Source: VRUE01 sp963737575
Lineage (GTDB): Bacteria; Actinomycetota; Thermoleophilia; Solirubrobacterales; 70-9
NCBI GenBank assembly: GCA_963737575.1
Contig: CAVTTJ010000008.1
Coordinates: 62,001 to 126,000, forward strand
Length of the DNA stretch: 64,000 bases
Direction: 5' to 3'
Below the pieces are notes generated by a model, which searched no databases, had not been told where the DNA came from, and saw only the letters and a list, made by a program, of their open reading frames with translations. Positions within the stretch are counted from its first letter, which is position 1; each line of letters opens with the position of its first letter. The position numbers were made by a program, and so were the translations under genes. Shown here piece after piece: positions 1 through 7,642 of the stretch.

Positions 1-152
1 TCGACGATCTCACGGCAAAGGGCGTGACATTCGAGCAGTACGACATGGACCCGATCAAGACCGACGAGAAGGGCATCGCCCACCTCGGAGACGGCGCCGG
101 CGCCTGGTTCAAGGATCCCGACGGCAACATCTTCGCCCTCGACCAGGAGTAG
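1..152 (+). CDS. VOC (glyoxalase/bleomycin-resistance) family protein, C-terminal part
   Basis: The reading frame enters from the window edge and stops with TAG at 150-152. The visible 49 residues end in WFKDPDGNIFALDQE. The DPDGN turn followed by a hydrophobic strand is the usual end of a vicinal-oxygen-chelate domain, and the Glu in the last strand position is typical of the metal-ligand region of that fold. The substrate cannot be inferred from this fragment. The start lies outside the window. Confidence 0.7.
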   Translation, partial: DDLTAKGVTFEQYDMDPIKTDEKGIAHLGDGAGAWFKDPDGNIFALDQE

Positions 153-156
153 GCGC

Positions 157-861
157 CTATTCGAAGACGAACCCTCGGTCCCCTGGCTTCTTTGCGTCCC
201 AGTCGATCGCCCTCGTGGTGCAGAACTCGGTGCCGGGAGCCCAGGTCGGGGTGGGGTTCTGCGGGGAGGGGAACGGGGTGGGCCCGTTGGCGGTTTCGAA
301 TTCGACCTCCCCGTGGAACCCCTTGCCCGGCAGCGTGATCCCGCCGGTCGGCGTCGAGGTCAGGTCGCGGACCTTGCCGCTGAATTTGCCGGTCTGACGC
401 GCGGCCCCTTCGGGCCCCGGGCCGCCGATTTCGAATTCTTTTCCCTGCGGGTACTTCTTTGAGACCCCCCGCATCGGAATCGGCCCGCGGGTGATGGTGG
501 GCAGTGGTTTCGTGTATTCGGGGTCGAAGATCACGACATTCCCCGTCGGTTTCGCCACGCAGTACAGCGTCGCCGCGGTGAGGGTGAAGTCGACGATCTT
601 CGAGTCGGGGGTCATCCTGAAGCTCACGGTGCCGCCTTCCTCGGTGGTGCCCTTGTAGCTCCCGACCAGGCTGCTCGGCTTCTGATGGTGCTTCGAGTGC
701 TGGCCCGGGCAGGGACAGGGGTACTTCTTTGCTTCTGCCGCGCCGAGGAATTGCGTGGCGGTGACGGCGGCCGCGAGGATGGCGGCGAACAGCGCGATCC
801 GACCTCTGCTGATCCGACTTCTGCTCGTTGATTGAAGTGGATCGTCGTTCTCGATGGCCAC
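157..861 (-). CDS. Secreted hypothetical protein
   Basis: 234 residues read from a GTG at 861. A short polar N-terminus with Arg residues is followed by a hydrophobic run (about residues 22-42, IALFAAILAAAVTA) and an AEA-type cleavage site, so the protein is predicted to be exported. The mature part starts with a Lys/His/Cys-rich stretch (CPCPGQHSKHHQK) and continues as a beta-rich domain with two later cysteines (LYCVAK and EFCTTR) that could pair. I recognise no family. It converges with the VOC gene, only 4 nt away, and no clear ribosome binding site precedes the GTG, so the start is uncertain. The domain style resembles other secreted Thermoleophilia proteins. Confidence 0.7.
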   Translation of the reverse strand: MAIENDDPLQSTSRSRISRGRIALFAAILAAAVTATQFLGAAEAKKYPCPCPGQHSKHHQKPSSLVGSYKGTTEEGGTVSFRMTPDSKIVDFTLTAATLYCVAKPTGNVVIFDPEYTKPLPTITRGPIPMRGVSKKYPQGKEFEIGGPGPEGAARQTGKFSGKVRDLTSTPTGGITLPGKGFHGEVEFETANGPTPFPSPQNPTPTWAPGTEFCTTRAIDWDAKKPGDRGFVFE

Positions 862-941
862 CCGATGCTAGTTCACTTCACTGGGTCCGGGGGCGAATGG
901 GCAAGGAAATCGGTCCAACTCGAGGGCGACCGCTCGTGCGC

Positions 942-1606
942 CTAGCCGAGTTCGACGACCACGATCCGCAGCTTGTCGAGCGTCGTGGCGCTCGAACAGA
1001 GCTGGTCGCCGAAGACCTTGGCCGAAATCGACTGCAGGCCGGTCTCGGTCAGGAGGCTGGTCGTGTAGCTGGCCTCCGGGAAACGCGAGTCCTGGCCGAC
1101 AGGTGCGACCCCCGCGAAGATCCTGAGGAACGTCGTCGGAATCCCATTGACGTAGACCTGGACGCCTGGCTCGCACCCGTCGGAGGGTGCTTCGAATTGG
1201 GGATTGCCGACGAGCTCGGCCTGCAGCTGGTAGCTCTTGCCGGCGACCGGGGTGAACGACGTGGTCCCGGTGAGGCCGAAAGGCGTCGGGCCGGGCGGGG
1301 TTTCGGTCGTGGCGCCGGGCAGGTTGTCGCCGAGGCGTCGGCGACGATCACGCCGGGGAGGGTGCCCGGCGCCAGCGAGGTCCGTTGGATCGTGCCCGGC
1401 TTGATCTTCGCGTTGGTGATCGTCTGCTTCTTGATCTGGTTGGCGGCCAGCGTCCCCTTCTTGATCCGGTTGCCGGGGATCGAGTTCTTCTTGATCTGCT
1501 TGCCGCTGATCTTGCTGGCGGCCCAGACCGCGCCTCCGGTGAGCGCCAGGAAGAGCGCCAGGGTGGCGACGACGTTGGCGTAGGTGAGCCTGGGGCGGAT
1601 GCTCAT
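942..1606 (-). pseudogene. Frameshifted copy of the decapeptide-repeat secreted protein
   Basis: ATG at 1606, preceded by GGTGGAG, opens a frame almost identical to the intact paralogue at 2530-3195: signal/anchor helix, then ten-residue repeats (GNRIKKGTLA, ANQIKKQTIT, NAKIKPGTIQ). At about 1321-1334 the sequence reads ggcaggttgtcgcc where the paralogue has ggcagattcgtcgcc, so one base is missing. The N-terminal frame then runs into nonsense. The C-terminal half (from about LPGATTETPPGPTPF to KLRIVVVELG, stop at 942) is intact in the next frame and about as long as in the paralogue. The first ~280 nt are nearly identical between copies while the C-terminal loops differ, which suggests recent duplication or gene conversion. 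A sequencing error cannot be excluded. Confidence 0.8.
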
Positions 1607-1678
1607 CGGGCTCCACCCTAAAGCCGCCCGCGCGCGCGATGAATGCAGCGCCCCGATCGCGAGCGATAGCTTGTCGCC

Positions 1679-2533
1679 GTGCCGAGCCTTGAGACCGACG
1701 ACGGCCGTACCCTCGCCTGGCGCGAGGCCGGCTCCGGCCCGCCGCTCCTCTGCCACTGCGGCGGCCCCGGGTTCTCCTCGCTCTACTTCGGCGAGCTGCC
1801 GGAGCTGGCGGCCGAGCGCACGCTGCTGCTGCTCGACCCGCGCGGTACCGGCGACTCGAGCCGGCCGGCCGACGCCTCGGCCTACGACCTCGAGGACTAC
1901 GTCGCCGACCTCGAGGCGGTCCGCGAGCACCTCGGCCTCGACCGCCTCGACCTGCTCGGCCACTCGCACGGCGGCTTTGTCGCGATCGTCTGGGCCGGGA
2001 CCCACCCAGACCGGGTCGGCCGCCTCGTCCTCGCCAGCGCCGCCACCCGGTTCACCGACGAGATCCGGCAACGGCGAATGTCGCCGATCGCGACCCACCA
2101 GGGCCAGCCCTACTTCGAGGACTCGATCGCCGCCCTCCAGGACCAGCAGGCCGGCAAGTACGGGAGCGACGAGGAGCTGGCCGCCCTCTACGAGCGGGCC
2201 GGCCGGGTGCTGATGCCGCTGGGCACCGAGATCGAGCCGATCGCCCGGGCGCTGATGGCCGCCGGGATGAACTCCGACGCGCTGCGCCACTTCAACGAGA
2301 CGATCGCCGGCGGCATGGACCTGCGCCCGTACCTGGCGCGGATCGAGGCGCCGACCCTGGTGCTCAGCGGCGGCCACGATGCCTTCGGCGGCCCGATGGC
2401 GGAGGAGATCGCCGCGGCGCTCCCGGACTCGACCAGCGCCGTCGTCCCCGGCGACCACTTCACCTTTCTGGAGCCCGGGAACCGGGCGGCCTGGTCGCAG
2501 GCCGTGATCGAGTTCCTCGCGTCCGCGGGCTAG
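1679..2533 (+). CDS. Alpha/beta hydrolase, proline-iminopeptidase-like
   Basis: 284 residues from a GTG at 1679. The N-terminus has CGGPGFSS, equivalent to the HGGPG oxyanion motif of proline iminopeptidases and related hydrolases. The nucleophile elbow is GHSHGG, the late acid loop is SGGHDAFGG, and the catalytic His is in PGDHFTFLEP, so the Ser-Asp-His triad is complete. There is no signal peptide, so it should act in the cytoplasm; the substrate is unknown. The gene sits between two copies of the decapeptide-repeat gene. Its stop codon overlaps that of the downstream copy on the opposite strand (CTAG, 2530-2533). Confidence 0.85.
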   Translation: MPSLETDDGRTLAWREAGSGPPLLCHCGGPGFSSLYFGELPELAAERTLLLLDPRGTGDSSRPADASAYDLEDYVADLEAVREHLGLDRLDLLGHSHGGFVAIVWAGTHPDRVGRLVLASAATRFTDEIRQRRMSPIATHQGQPYFEDSIAALQDQQAGKYGSDEELAALYERAGRVLMPLGTEIEPIARALMAAGMNSDALRHFNETIAGGMDLRPYLARIEAPTLVLSGGHDAFGGPMAEEIAAALPDSTSAVVPGDHFTFLEPGNRAAWSQAVIEFLASAG

Positions 2534-3195
2534 CCGAGTTCGACGACGACGACTCGGAGTTTTTCGAGCGCGGTCCCGGCTCCGCAGGTCGAGTCGCCGA
2601 AGACCTTGGCGGAGATCGACTGGATGCCCGACTCCGTCAACAGACTGGTCGTGTAGCTGGCCTCGGGGAATCTCGAGTCGAAGCCCGGTTGTGTTTCGCT
2701 TGACCCGAAAATTTCGATGAAGGTGGTCGGGACCCCGTTGACGTACACCTGCACACCGGGGTTGCAGGATTTGGTCGGGGTGGGCACCGGATTGCCGACG
2801 ACCTCGGCCTGGAGCTGGTAGCTCTTGCCGGCGACCGGGGTGAACGACGTGGTCCCGGCGAGGGCGAATGGGGTCGGGCCGGGCGGGGTTTCGGTCGTGG
2901 CACCGGGCAGATTCGTCGCCGAGGCGTCGGCGACGATCACGCCCGAGAGGGTGCCCGCCGCCAGCGAGGTCCGCTGGATCGTGCCCGCCTTGATCTTCGC
3001 GTTGGTGATCGTCTGCTTCTTGATCTGGTTGGCGGCCAGCGTCCCCTTCTTGATCCGGTTGCCGGGGATCGAGTTCTTCTTGATCTGCTTGCCGCTGATC
3101 TTGCTGGCGGCCCAGACCGCGCCTCCGGTCAGCGCCAGGAAGAGCGCCAGGGTGGCGACGACGTTGGCGTAGGTGAGCCTGGGGCGGATGCTCAT
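2530..3195 (-). CDS. Secreted decapeptide-repeat protein (intact copy)
   Basis: 221 residues from ATG at 3195, with a strong GAGGAGGT ribosome binding site 6 nt upstream. MSIRPRLTYANVVATLALF starts a signal or anchor helix, followed by about five ten-residue repeats of the form xxxIKKxTIx (residues ~33-83) that could build a small beta-solenoid stalk. A C-terminal beta domain (about residues 100-221) follows, with two spaced cysteines (SCNPG, STCGAG). Four other loci in this window share the same plan: 942-1606, 28299-28936, 36095-36619 and 52714-53358. Function is unknown. Export is inferred from the N-terminus, and a cell-surface role is a guess. Confidence 0.85.
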   Translation of the reverse strand: MSIRPRLTYANVVATLALFLALTGGAVWAASKISGKQIKKNSIPGNRIKKGTLAANQIKKQTITNAKIKAGTIQRTSLAAGTLSGVIVADASATNLPGATTETPPGPTPFALAGTTSFTPVAGKSYQLQAEVVGNPVPTPTKSCNPGVQVYVNGVPTTFIEIFGSSETQPGFDSRFPEASYTTSLLTESGIQSISAKVFGDSTCGAGTALEKLRVVVVELG

Positions 3196-3379
3196 CGATT
3201 CGACCTCCTCGGGACCGTGCCCGGGGCGGTCTCGGCCGCCCGGTGGGCAATCTGGAAAAACCCTACCTCGTCGCCTGGTAACCAGGGCCGCCGGCCCGTG
3301 TAGCGATCCCCGATGGATCGCCGCGGCAACCCCCCACGCCTGGCCGAGTCCGCGCGCGACGCCGCGCCGGACGGAGCTC

Positions 3380-5089
3380 GTGAGCGATGAGCGCCTCGCC
3401 CGCTACCACGAGTACACCCGCCGGCACGGGGTCAACTGGGTCCTCTACCTGCTGGCGCGGATCTTCATGACGCCGTTCTGCCTCGTCTACTTCCGCTACC
3501 GCCGCGAGGGGAAAGAGCACGGCGCCGGGCTGAAGGGGGGCCTGATCGTCGCCTCCAACCACCGCAGCTTCTTCGACCCGTTCCTGATCGGCGGGATCCT
3601 TCCCTGGCGGCGGCCGATGAACTACGTCGCCAAGGTCGAGCTCTTCCGCAACCCGGTTCAGGCCTGGCTGATCTCTCGCCTCGGTGCCTTCCCGATCCGC
3701 CGCGGCGAGTCCGACGAGGAGTCGATGGAGACCGCGCGCCGCGTCGTCGAACGCGGCGGGACCGTCTGCATCTTCCCCGAGGGGACGAGGATCCGCAGCG
3801 GCTCCCTCGCCCCGCCAAAGCGCGGCGTCGGCCGGTTGGCGCTCGAGACCGGCGCGCCGGTCCTGCCGAACGCGGTGATCGGCACCGAGCACGTCCGCCG
3901 CGGTTGGAAGATCCGCCCGCGCCGGGTCAAGGTCCGCCTCGGCCGCGCGATCCGGTTTCCGCGCGCGACCGAGCCCTCGCAGGCGCTGGCCGAGAAGGTG
4001 ACCGAGCGGATCTGGCCCAACGTCCTCCTGCAGTGGGAAGCGATGGGTGGCCTGCCGCCGATGCGCCGCGCCGCGGTGATCGGCGCCGGCAGCTGGGGGA
4101 CCGCGGTCGCGGTCCTGCTCGCCCGCGGCGGCCTCGATGTCCAGCTTGGCACCCGCACCGCGGTCCAGGCCGAGGAGCTCGCCGAGGAGCGCTTCAACCA
4201 GCGCTACCTCGAGGACGTCGAGCTCCCTGACTCGATCGACGTCCGGCCCGCCTCGGAGATCGAGCTCGCCGGCGTCGACCTCCTCTGCCTCGCGATCCCC
4301 TCCGGCTCGCTGCCGCAGGCGGTCGGTGCGATCGCCGACCGGATCAGCGACCGCTCCTCGGTCCTGCTCCTGACCAAGGGCCTGATCGCCCCCCAGGGCA
4401 AGCTTCCCTCCGAGTACGTCGGCGAGCGCGTGCGGGCGCGGGCGATCGCCTGCCTCGGCGGCCCGGCCCATGCGGGCGAGGCCGTCTCGGGGTCGGCCGC
4501 CCTCGTCCTCGGCTCGGCCGACCGCGACCTGCGGCAGCAGCTCGGCGAGGTCTTCGATCGCGCCGGCCTCGTCTGCGAGCGCTCGGGCGACGTGACCGGG
4601 GTCGAGATGGCGGGCGCCGCGAAGAACGCCGCGGTCCTCGCCGCGGCGGCGACCGAGCCCTACGGCCGCAACGCCGCCGGGATCGCCGCCGCCGAGATCT
4701 GGAGCGAGTGCATCGAGTACGCCGCCGCGATCGGCGCCGAGCGCGAGACCTTCACCGGCCTCGCCGGGGTCGGCGACCTGACCGCGACGCTGATGGCGCC
4801 GAACGGCCGCAACCGCCGCGCCGGCGAGCTGCTCGGCGAGGGCACGCCGGCGGACGAGATCCCGGAGCTGATCGGCCAGGCCTCCGAGGGCCTCGACACG
4901 GTGCCGCTCCTGGCCCACGCGGTCGCCGCCGCCGGCAGCCCGGCCGAGGCGCTGGCCGGCCTCGCGGCGTTGATCGAAGGCGAGATCGACGGCGACGAGT
5001 GGGTCGCCGGGCTGCGCCGGGTCGAGCAGGCCAGGCGCGCCGACGTCGAGACCGAGTACCCGAGGGTGGGGGCTAGGCTAAGTGGGTGA
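3380..5089 (+). CDS. gpsA: Fused 1-acylglycerol-3-phosphate acyltransferase and glycerol-3-phosphate dehydrogenase
   Basis: 569 residues from GTG 3380 (GGAG just upstream); the longer open frame back to 3173 lies over the divergent gene's leader and is rejected. Residues 1-225 are a PlsC-type acyltransferase: amphipathic N-terminus, HX4D motif at H61-D66 (NHRSFFDP) and FPEGTRIRSG. Residues 228-569 are GpsA: GAGSWGTA at the NAD(P)-binding loop (~235-242), GGPAHAGE, active-site Lys415 in AGAAKNAAV, and PNGRNRRAG. GpsA makes sn-glycerol-3-phosphate from dihydroxyacetone phosphate; PlsC acylates lysophosphatidic acid to phosphatidic acid. The fusion thus joins the first and a later step of phospholipid synthesis. 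An internal ATG at 4061 could also make free GpsA. Confidence 0.88.
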   Translation: MSDERLARYHEYTRRHGVNWVLYLLARIFMTPFCLVYFRYRREGKEHGAGLKGGLIVASNHRSFFDPFLIGGILPWRRPMNYVAKVELFRNPVQAWLISRLGAFPIRRGESDEESMETARRVVERGGTVCIFPEGTRIRSGSLAPPKRGVGRLALETGAPVLPNAVIGTEHVRRGWKIRPRRVKVRLGRAIRFPRATEPSQALAEKVTERIWPNVLLQWEAMGGLPPMRRAAVIGAGSWGTAVAVLLARGGLDVQLGTRTAVQAEELAEERFNQRYLEDVELPDSIDVRPASEIELAGVDLLCLAIPSGSLPQAVGAIADRISDRSSVLLLTKGLIAPQGKLPSEYVGERVRARAIACLGGPAHAGEAVSGSAALVLGSADRDLRQQLGEVFDRAGLVCERSGDVTGVEMAGAAKNAAVLAAAATEPYGRNAAGIAAAEIWSECIEYAAAIGAERETFTGLAGVGDLTATLMAPNGRNRRAGELLGEGTPADEIPELIGQASEGLDTVPLLAHAVAAAGSPAEALAGLAALIEGEIDGDEWVAGLRRVEQARRADVETEYPRVGARLSG

Positions 5090-5102
5090 GCGAGGAGCGA
5101 GC

Positions 5103-5158
5103 GAGCGAGATCGCTGGGGATCATGAACGCGAGCGAGCAAAGCACGAGGAGTTGTCTT
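5103..5158 (+). repeat. Purine-rich leader repeat, copy A
   Basis: GAGCGAGATC, then GGnGATnAnGAACGCGA, GAGCnAAGC and TTGTCTT. The same ordered blocks recur at 60481-60534 before xseB. Here the repeat fills the gap between the PlsC-GpsA stop and the sigma-factor start and contributes the GAGGAG ribosome binding site. Confidence 0.55.
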
Positions 5159-5720
5159 GAGCGAGGCCCCCGAGAATGTCGAGCCGGCGAGCCTTGCGCC
5201 CGCCGAGAAGGCGGAGGTCGACCGCGCGTTCGAGGAGCTCTACCGGGCCCACCTGCGCGACGTCTACTCCTATGCCTACTACCGGGTCGGCAACCCGCAC
5301 GACGCCGAGGACCTGACCGAGCAGGCCTTTCTGCAGGCCTATCGGCACTTCCCGCGGGCGCGGGCGGAGTCCGACGGGCGGCCGCTGCGGCCGTGGCTGA
5401 TCCGGATCGCCCACAACCTCGCCCTCAACTACTACCGCGACCGCTCGCGCCGGCCGCAGACCTCACTCGAGAGCGCCGACCCGATCCCGACCCAGCACGG
5501 GACGGAGGCGATTGCCGCCGGCCGCGAGGAGCTGCGCCAGGTGATGCAGCACCTCGACAAGCTGCCGGACGATCGCCGCGACGCGCTGATCATGCGCTTC
5601 GCGCTGGGGATGGACAACCGGGAGATCGCCCGCGCGCTCGGTCGCACCGACGGAGCGACCAAGGTGTTGATACACCGCGCAATCAAACAGCTGCAGGAGG
5701 AGATGGGTGACGATGAGTGA
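5157..5720 (+). CDS. ECF-type RNA polymerase sigma factor
   Basis: 187 residues from TTG 5157, with GAGGAG ending 5 nt upstream. Region 2 covers about residues 22-85 (FEELYRAHLRDVYSYAYYRV, PWLIRIAHNLALNYYRDRSR). Region 4 covers about 125-182 (LDKLPDDRRDALIMRFALG, NREIARALGRTDGATKVLIH), a helix-turn-helix for -35 recognition. The size and two-domain structure fit extracytoplasmic-function sigma factors. The next gene overlaps it by 8 nt and encodes a small membrane protein, as expected of a sigma/anti-sigma pair, although that partner lacks an obvious zinc anti-sigma motif. Confidence 0.9.
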   Translation: MSEAPENVEPASLAPAEKAEVDRAFEELYRAHLRDVYSYAYYRVGNPHDAEDLTEQAFLQAYRHFPRARAESDGRPLRPWLIRIAHNLALNYYRDRSRRPQTSLESADPIPTQHGTEAIAAGREELRQVMQHLDKLPDDRRDALIMRFALGMDNREIARALGRTDGATKVLIHRAIKQLQEEMGDDE

Positions 5721-6054
5721 GGCCGCCGAGTCCGCCTTCCCGAGCGAGTTCGAGCGCCTGCTCTCGGACGCGCTGCGGCCGATCGAGCCGCCCGAGCGCC
5801 TCTCGGGACGGGTCGAGGACACGCTCGCCGCGGTGACTGCCGCCGCCGCCGAGGAGCTCTCCGACTGGGCCGAGGAGCTCTCCGAGAGCGAGCTGCGCGC
5901 CCTGCGCGACCCCCGCAACTGGGTGCGGCCGGTGATCGCCGTCGGCGCCGGCGGCATCGCCACCGGCGCCCTCGTCCTGCTCGAGATGCGCCGCCGCGGC
6001 CGCCAGCAGACCAAGGGCGGCCTGCGCTCGATCGCGGGTCGCGTCCGGCCCTAA
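5713..6054 (+). CDS. Small single-pass membrane protein, possible sigma-factor partner
   Basis: 113 residues from ATG 5713, overlapping the sigma gene's last codons, so the two are probably translationally coupled. An acidic N-terminal half (PSEFERLLSDALRPIEPPER, then EELSDWAEELSESELRALRD) faces the cytoplasm. One transmembrane helix at about residues 74-94 (VIAVGAGGIATGALVLLEM) is followed by an Arg/Lys-rich tail. No HXXXCXXC zinc anti-sigma motif is present. The gene order suggests control of the sigma factor at the membrane, but the sequence does not prove it. Confidence 0.7.
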   Translation: MSEAAESAFPSEFERLLSDALRPIEPPERLSGRVEDTLAAVTAAAAEELSDWAEELSESELRALRDPRNWVRPVIAVGAGGIATGALVLLEMRRRGRQQTKGGLRSIAGRVRP

Positions 6055-6108
6055 CCGCCGCCGCAATCGTCGCGCCGATCGCCCCGGCCGCGCTCGTCCA
6101 CCCGGCGC

Positions 6109-6150
6109 GTGATCGCCATTTCATCCCAGGGGTGGATCAAATGACGATCA
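6109..6150. repeat. Dispersed hairpin repeat, copy 1 (degenerate)
   Basis: GTGATCGCCATTT on the left is matched imperfectly by AAATGACGATCA on the right, around a loop with CCCAGGGG. It lies after the membrane-protein gene, 20 nt before copy 2. Copies also occur at 39100-39138, 53386-53431 and 53448-53492. Confidence 0.75.
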
Positions 6151-6170
6151 GGCTCGAGCGGAACAGGGGT

Positions 6171-6213
6171 GTGATCGCCATTTCACCCCGGGGGTGAATG
6201 AAATGGCGATCAC
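6171..6213. repeat. Dispersed hairpin repeat, copy 2
   Basis: Arms GTGATCGCCATTTC and GAAATGGCGATCAC are perfect complements (14 bp), with an inner CACCCC/GGGGTG pair. It sits between convergent genes (5713-6054 on plus, 6240-6677 on minus), so it may act as a two-way terminator, although no T-run follows. Confidence 0.8.
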
Positions 6214-6239
6214 CCTTCGGGGCGGGAGGTTGCGCGGGG

Positions 6240-6677
6240 CTACTCGGTCGACTCGGCCGGGCGCGTGGCGCCGGTCGATTCCGTCGATCCCGTGCGCCGC
6301 GGCGTCGCCACCGCGGCCGCGAGCCCGAGCAGTCCGAGCACCAGGTGCAGGAGGTTGTCGCCGAGGTTGGAGGGGATGAAGCCGAGGATCGCGTCACCGC
6401 TGCCGATCGCGAAGCCCCAGGCGGCGAGGGCGACCAGCAGGAGGCCGAGCCAGAGCGAGTAGGAGCGGGAGGCGAAGCCGGCGACGAGCAGGCCGATCGC
6501 GCCGAGAGCGATGTGGATGACATTGAGCCAGCCGTTGACGGCGAAGGCGCCGAGCATGTCGTCGACCCCGCCCGGGGTGCCGAACGAGGCGCTGTAGAAG
6601 AAGCCGAGAATGCCGAGGACGACGAGCAGCGCGCCCGTCAGCGACGCGTACAGCCGGGCCGGGCTCGGCGGCTCCAT
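6240..6677 (-). CDS. DUF4383 family membrane protein
   Basis: 145 residues if started at ATG 6677; a TTG at 6701 would add eight residues. Four hydrophobic segments are visible (LTGALLVVLGILGFFYS, VIHIALGAIGLLVAGFA, WLGLLLVALAAWGFAIG, LLHLVLGLLGLAAAVA). The order, the loop GWLNVIHIALG and NLGDNLLHLVLGL match the DUF4383 family common in Actinobacteria. The short C-terminal tail is Thr/Glu-rich. Function is unknown. It is divergent from the rhomboid gene, with a gap of about 50 nt that must hold both promoters. Confidence 0.85.
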   Translation of the reverse strand: MEPPSPARLYASLTGALLVVLGILGFFYSASFGTPGGVDDMLGAFAVNGWLNVIHIALGAIGLLVAGFASRSYSLWLGLLLVALAAWGFAIGSGDAILGFIPSNLGDNLLHLVLGLLGLAAAVATPRRTGSTESTGATRPAESTE

Positions 6678-6730
6678 CCGGGTGTCGCTCTTCGGGGCCA
6701 AGGCGCCGCGATTGTAGGCTCAGCTGCCCG

Positions 6731-7549
6731 ATGGACACCTGTTACCGCCACCCCGATCGCGAGACCCGCGTCTCCTGCTCCTCCTGCGGGCGCCCGATCT
6801 GCCCCGAGTGCATGACGCCGACCCCGGTCGGGATGCGCTGCCCCGAGTGCGCCAACCAGCGGACCCAGGTGCGGCGCGGCCCAGCCGCGCTGGAACCGAC
6901 CGGGTACACGGCGACGATCGTTCTGATCGCGCTCAACGTCGCCGCCTTCCTTGCCGAGATCGCGACCGGCAGCGGCGGGCTCAGCAGCACCAGCGGCTCG
7001 GTTATCACGAACTTCGGCCTTCAGGGCCACGCGGTCGCCGAAGGCGAGTGGTACCGGCTGCTTACCGGCGGCTTCCTCCATGCCGGGTTGATCCACATCG
7101 GGTTCAACATGTTCGCCCTGTTCGTCCTCGGCCGCCTGCTCGAGCCCGCGATCGGCACGCCGCGCTTCGTCGCCATCTACTTCGCCTCGCTCTTCGCCGG
7201 CGCCTTCGGCGCGATCGCCCTGACGAATCAGTTCGAAGTGACGGTCGGCGCCTCGGGCGCGATCTTCGGGCTCTTCGGCGCCGCGTTCGTGATCGCTCGC
7301 GGCCGGGGCCTCAACGCGCTCGCGACCGAGCTCGGGGTGATCCTCCTGATCAACCTCGCCCTCACCTTCGGCATTCCGGGAATCAGCATCGGCGGCCACC
7401 TCGGCGGCATCGTCGGCGGCGTCATCTGCTCGCTGTTCATCGTCGCCGGCGAGCGCGGCAACCTCGGCCCCAACCCTCGCGCCGCCGAGATCCTGGGGAT
7501 GGTGGCGGTCGCCGTCTTCTCGATCGCCGCCGCGATCAACATCGCCTGA
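6731..7549 (+). CDS. Rhomboid intramembrane serine protease with N-terminal zinc finger
   Basis: 272 residues from ATG 6731. The N-terminus (residues 4-41) is a Cys/His B-box-like zinc finger: CYRHP, CSSCGRPICPECM and CPECA. Six or seven membrane helices follow. The rhomboid catalytic Ser is in GASGAIFGLFGA and the catalytic His in GGHLGGIVGG; HIGFNMFALFVLG is the conserved H-x3-N helix. Rhomboids cut membrane-anchored substrates within or near the bilayer. The cytosolic zinc finger may bind substrate or regulate the protease. No substrate candidate is adjacent. Confidence 0.92.
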   Translation: MDTCYRHPDRETRVSCSSCGRPICPECMTPTPVGMRCPECANQRTQVRRGPAALEPTGYTATIVLIALNVAAFLAEIATGSGGLSSTSGSVITNFGLQGHAVAEGEWYRLLTGGFLHAGLIHIGFNMFALFVLGRLLEPAIGTPRFVAIYFASLFAGAFGAIALTNQFEVTVGASGAIFGLFGAAFVIARGRGLNALATELGVILLINLALTFGIPGISIGGHLGGIVGGVICSLFIVAGERGNLGPNPRAAEILGMVAVAVFSIAAAINIA

Positions 7550-7642
7550 CGTCCCCGCACCTGACCACCTATGCGGTGGTCAACTGCCGGCACGTCCACG
7601 GGACTGGACTGCTCCGACCGCGGCGGCTACGCTGGACACCTG

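Noticed and set aside
1049..3250. 733-residue minus-strand open frame
   Set aside because: It strings together antisense of the hydrolase and shifted frames of both decapeptide genes; composition is Arg/Pro/Gly-rich noise.
3173..3379. Longer start for the PlsC-GpsA fusion
   Set aside because: The added 69 residues lie over the divergent gene's leader and are not acyltransferase-like.
3263..4918. 551-residue minus-strand open frame
   Set aside because: Antisense of the PlsC-GpsA fusion with no domain; a shadow of third-position GC.
6109..6213. A CRISPR array
   Set aside because: The repeats are palindromic, only two here, and the sequences between them are not spacer-like in number or length.
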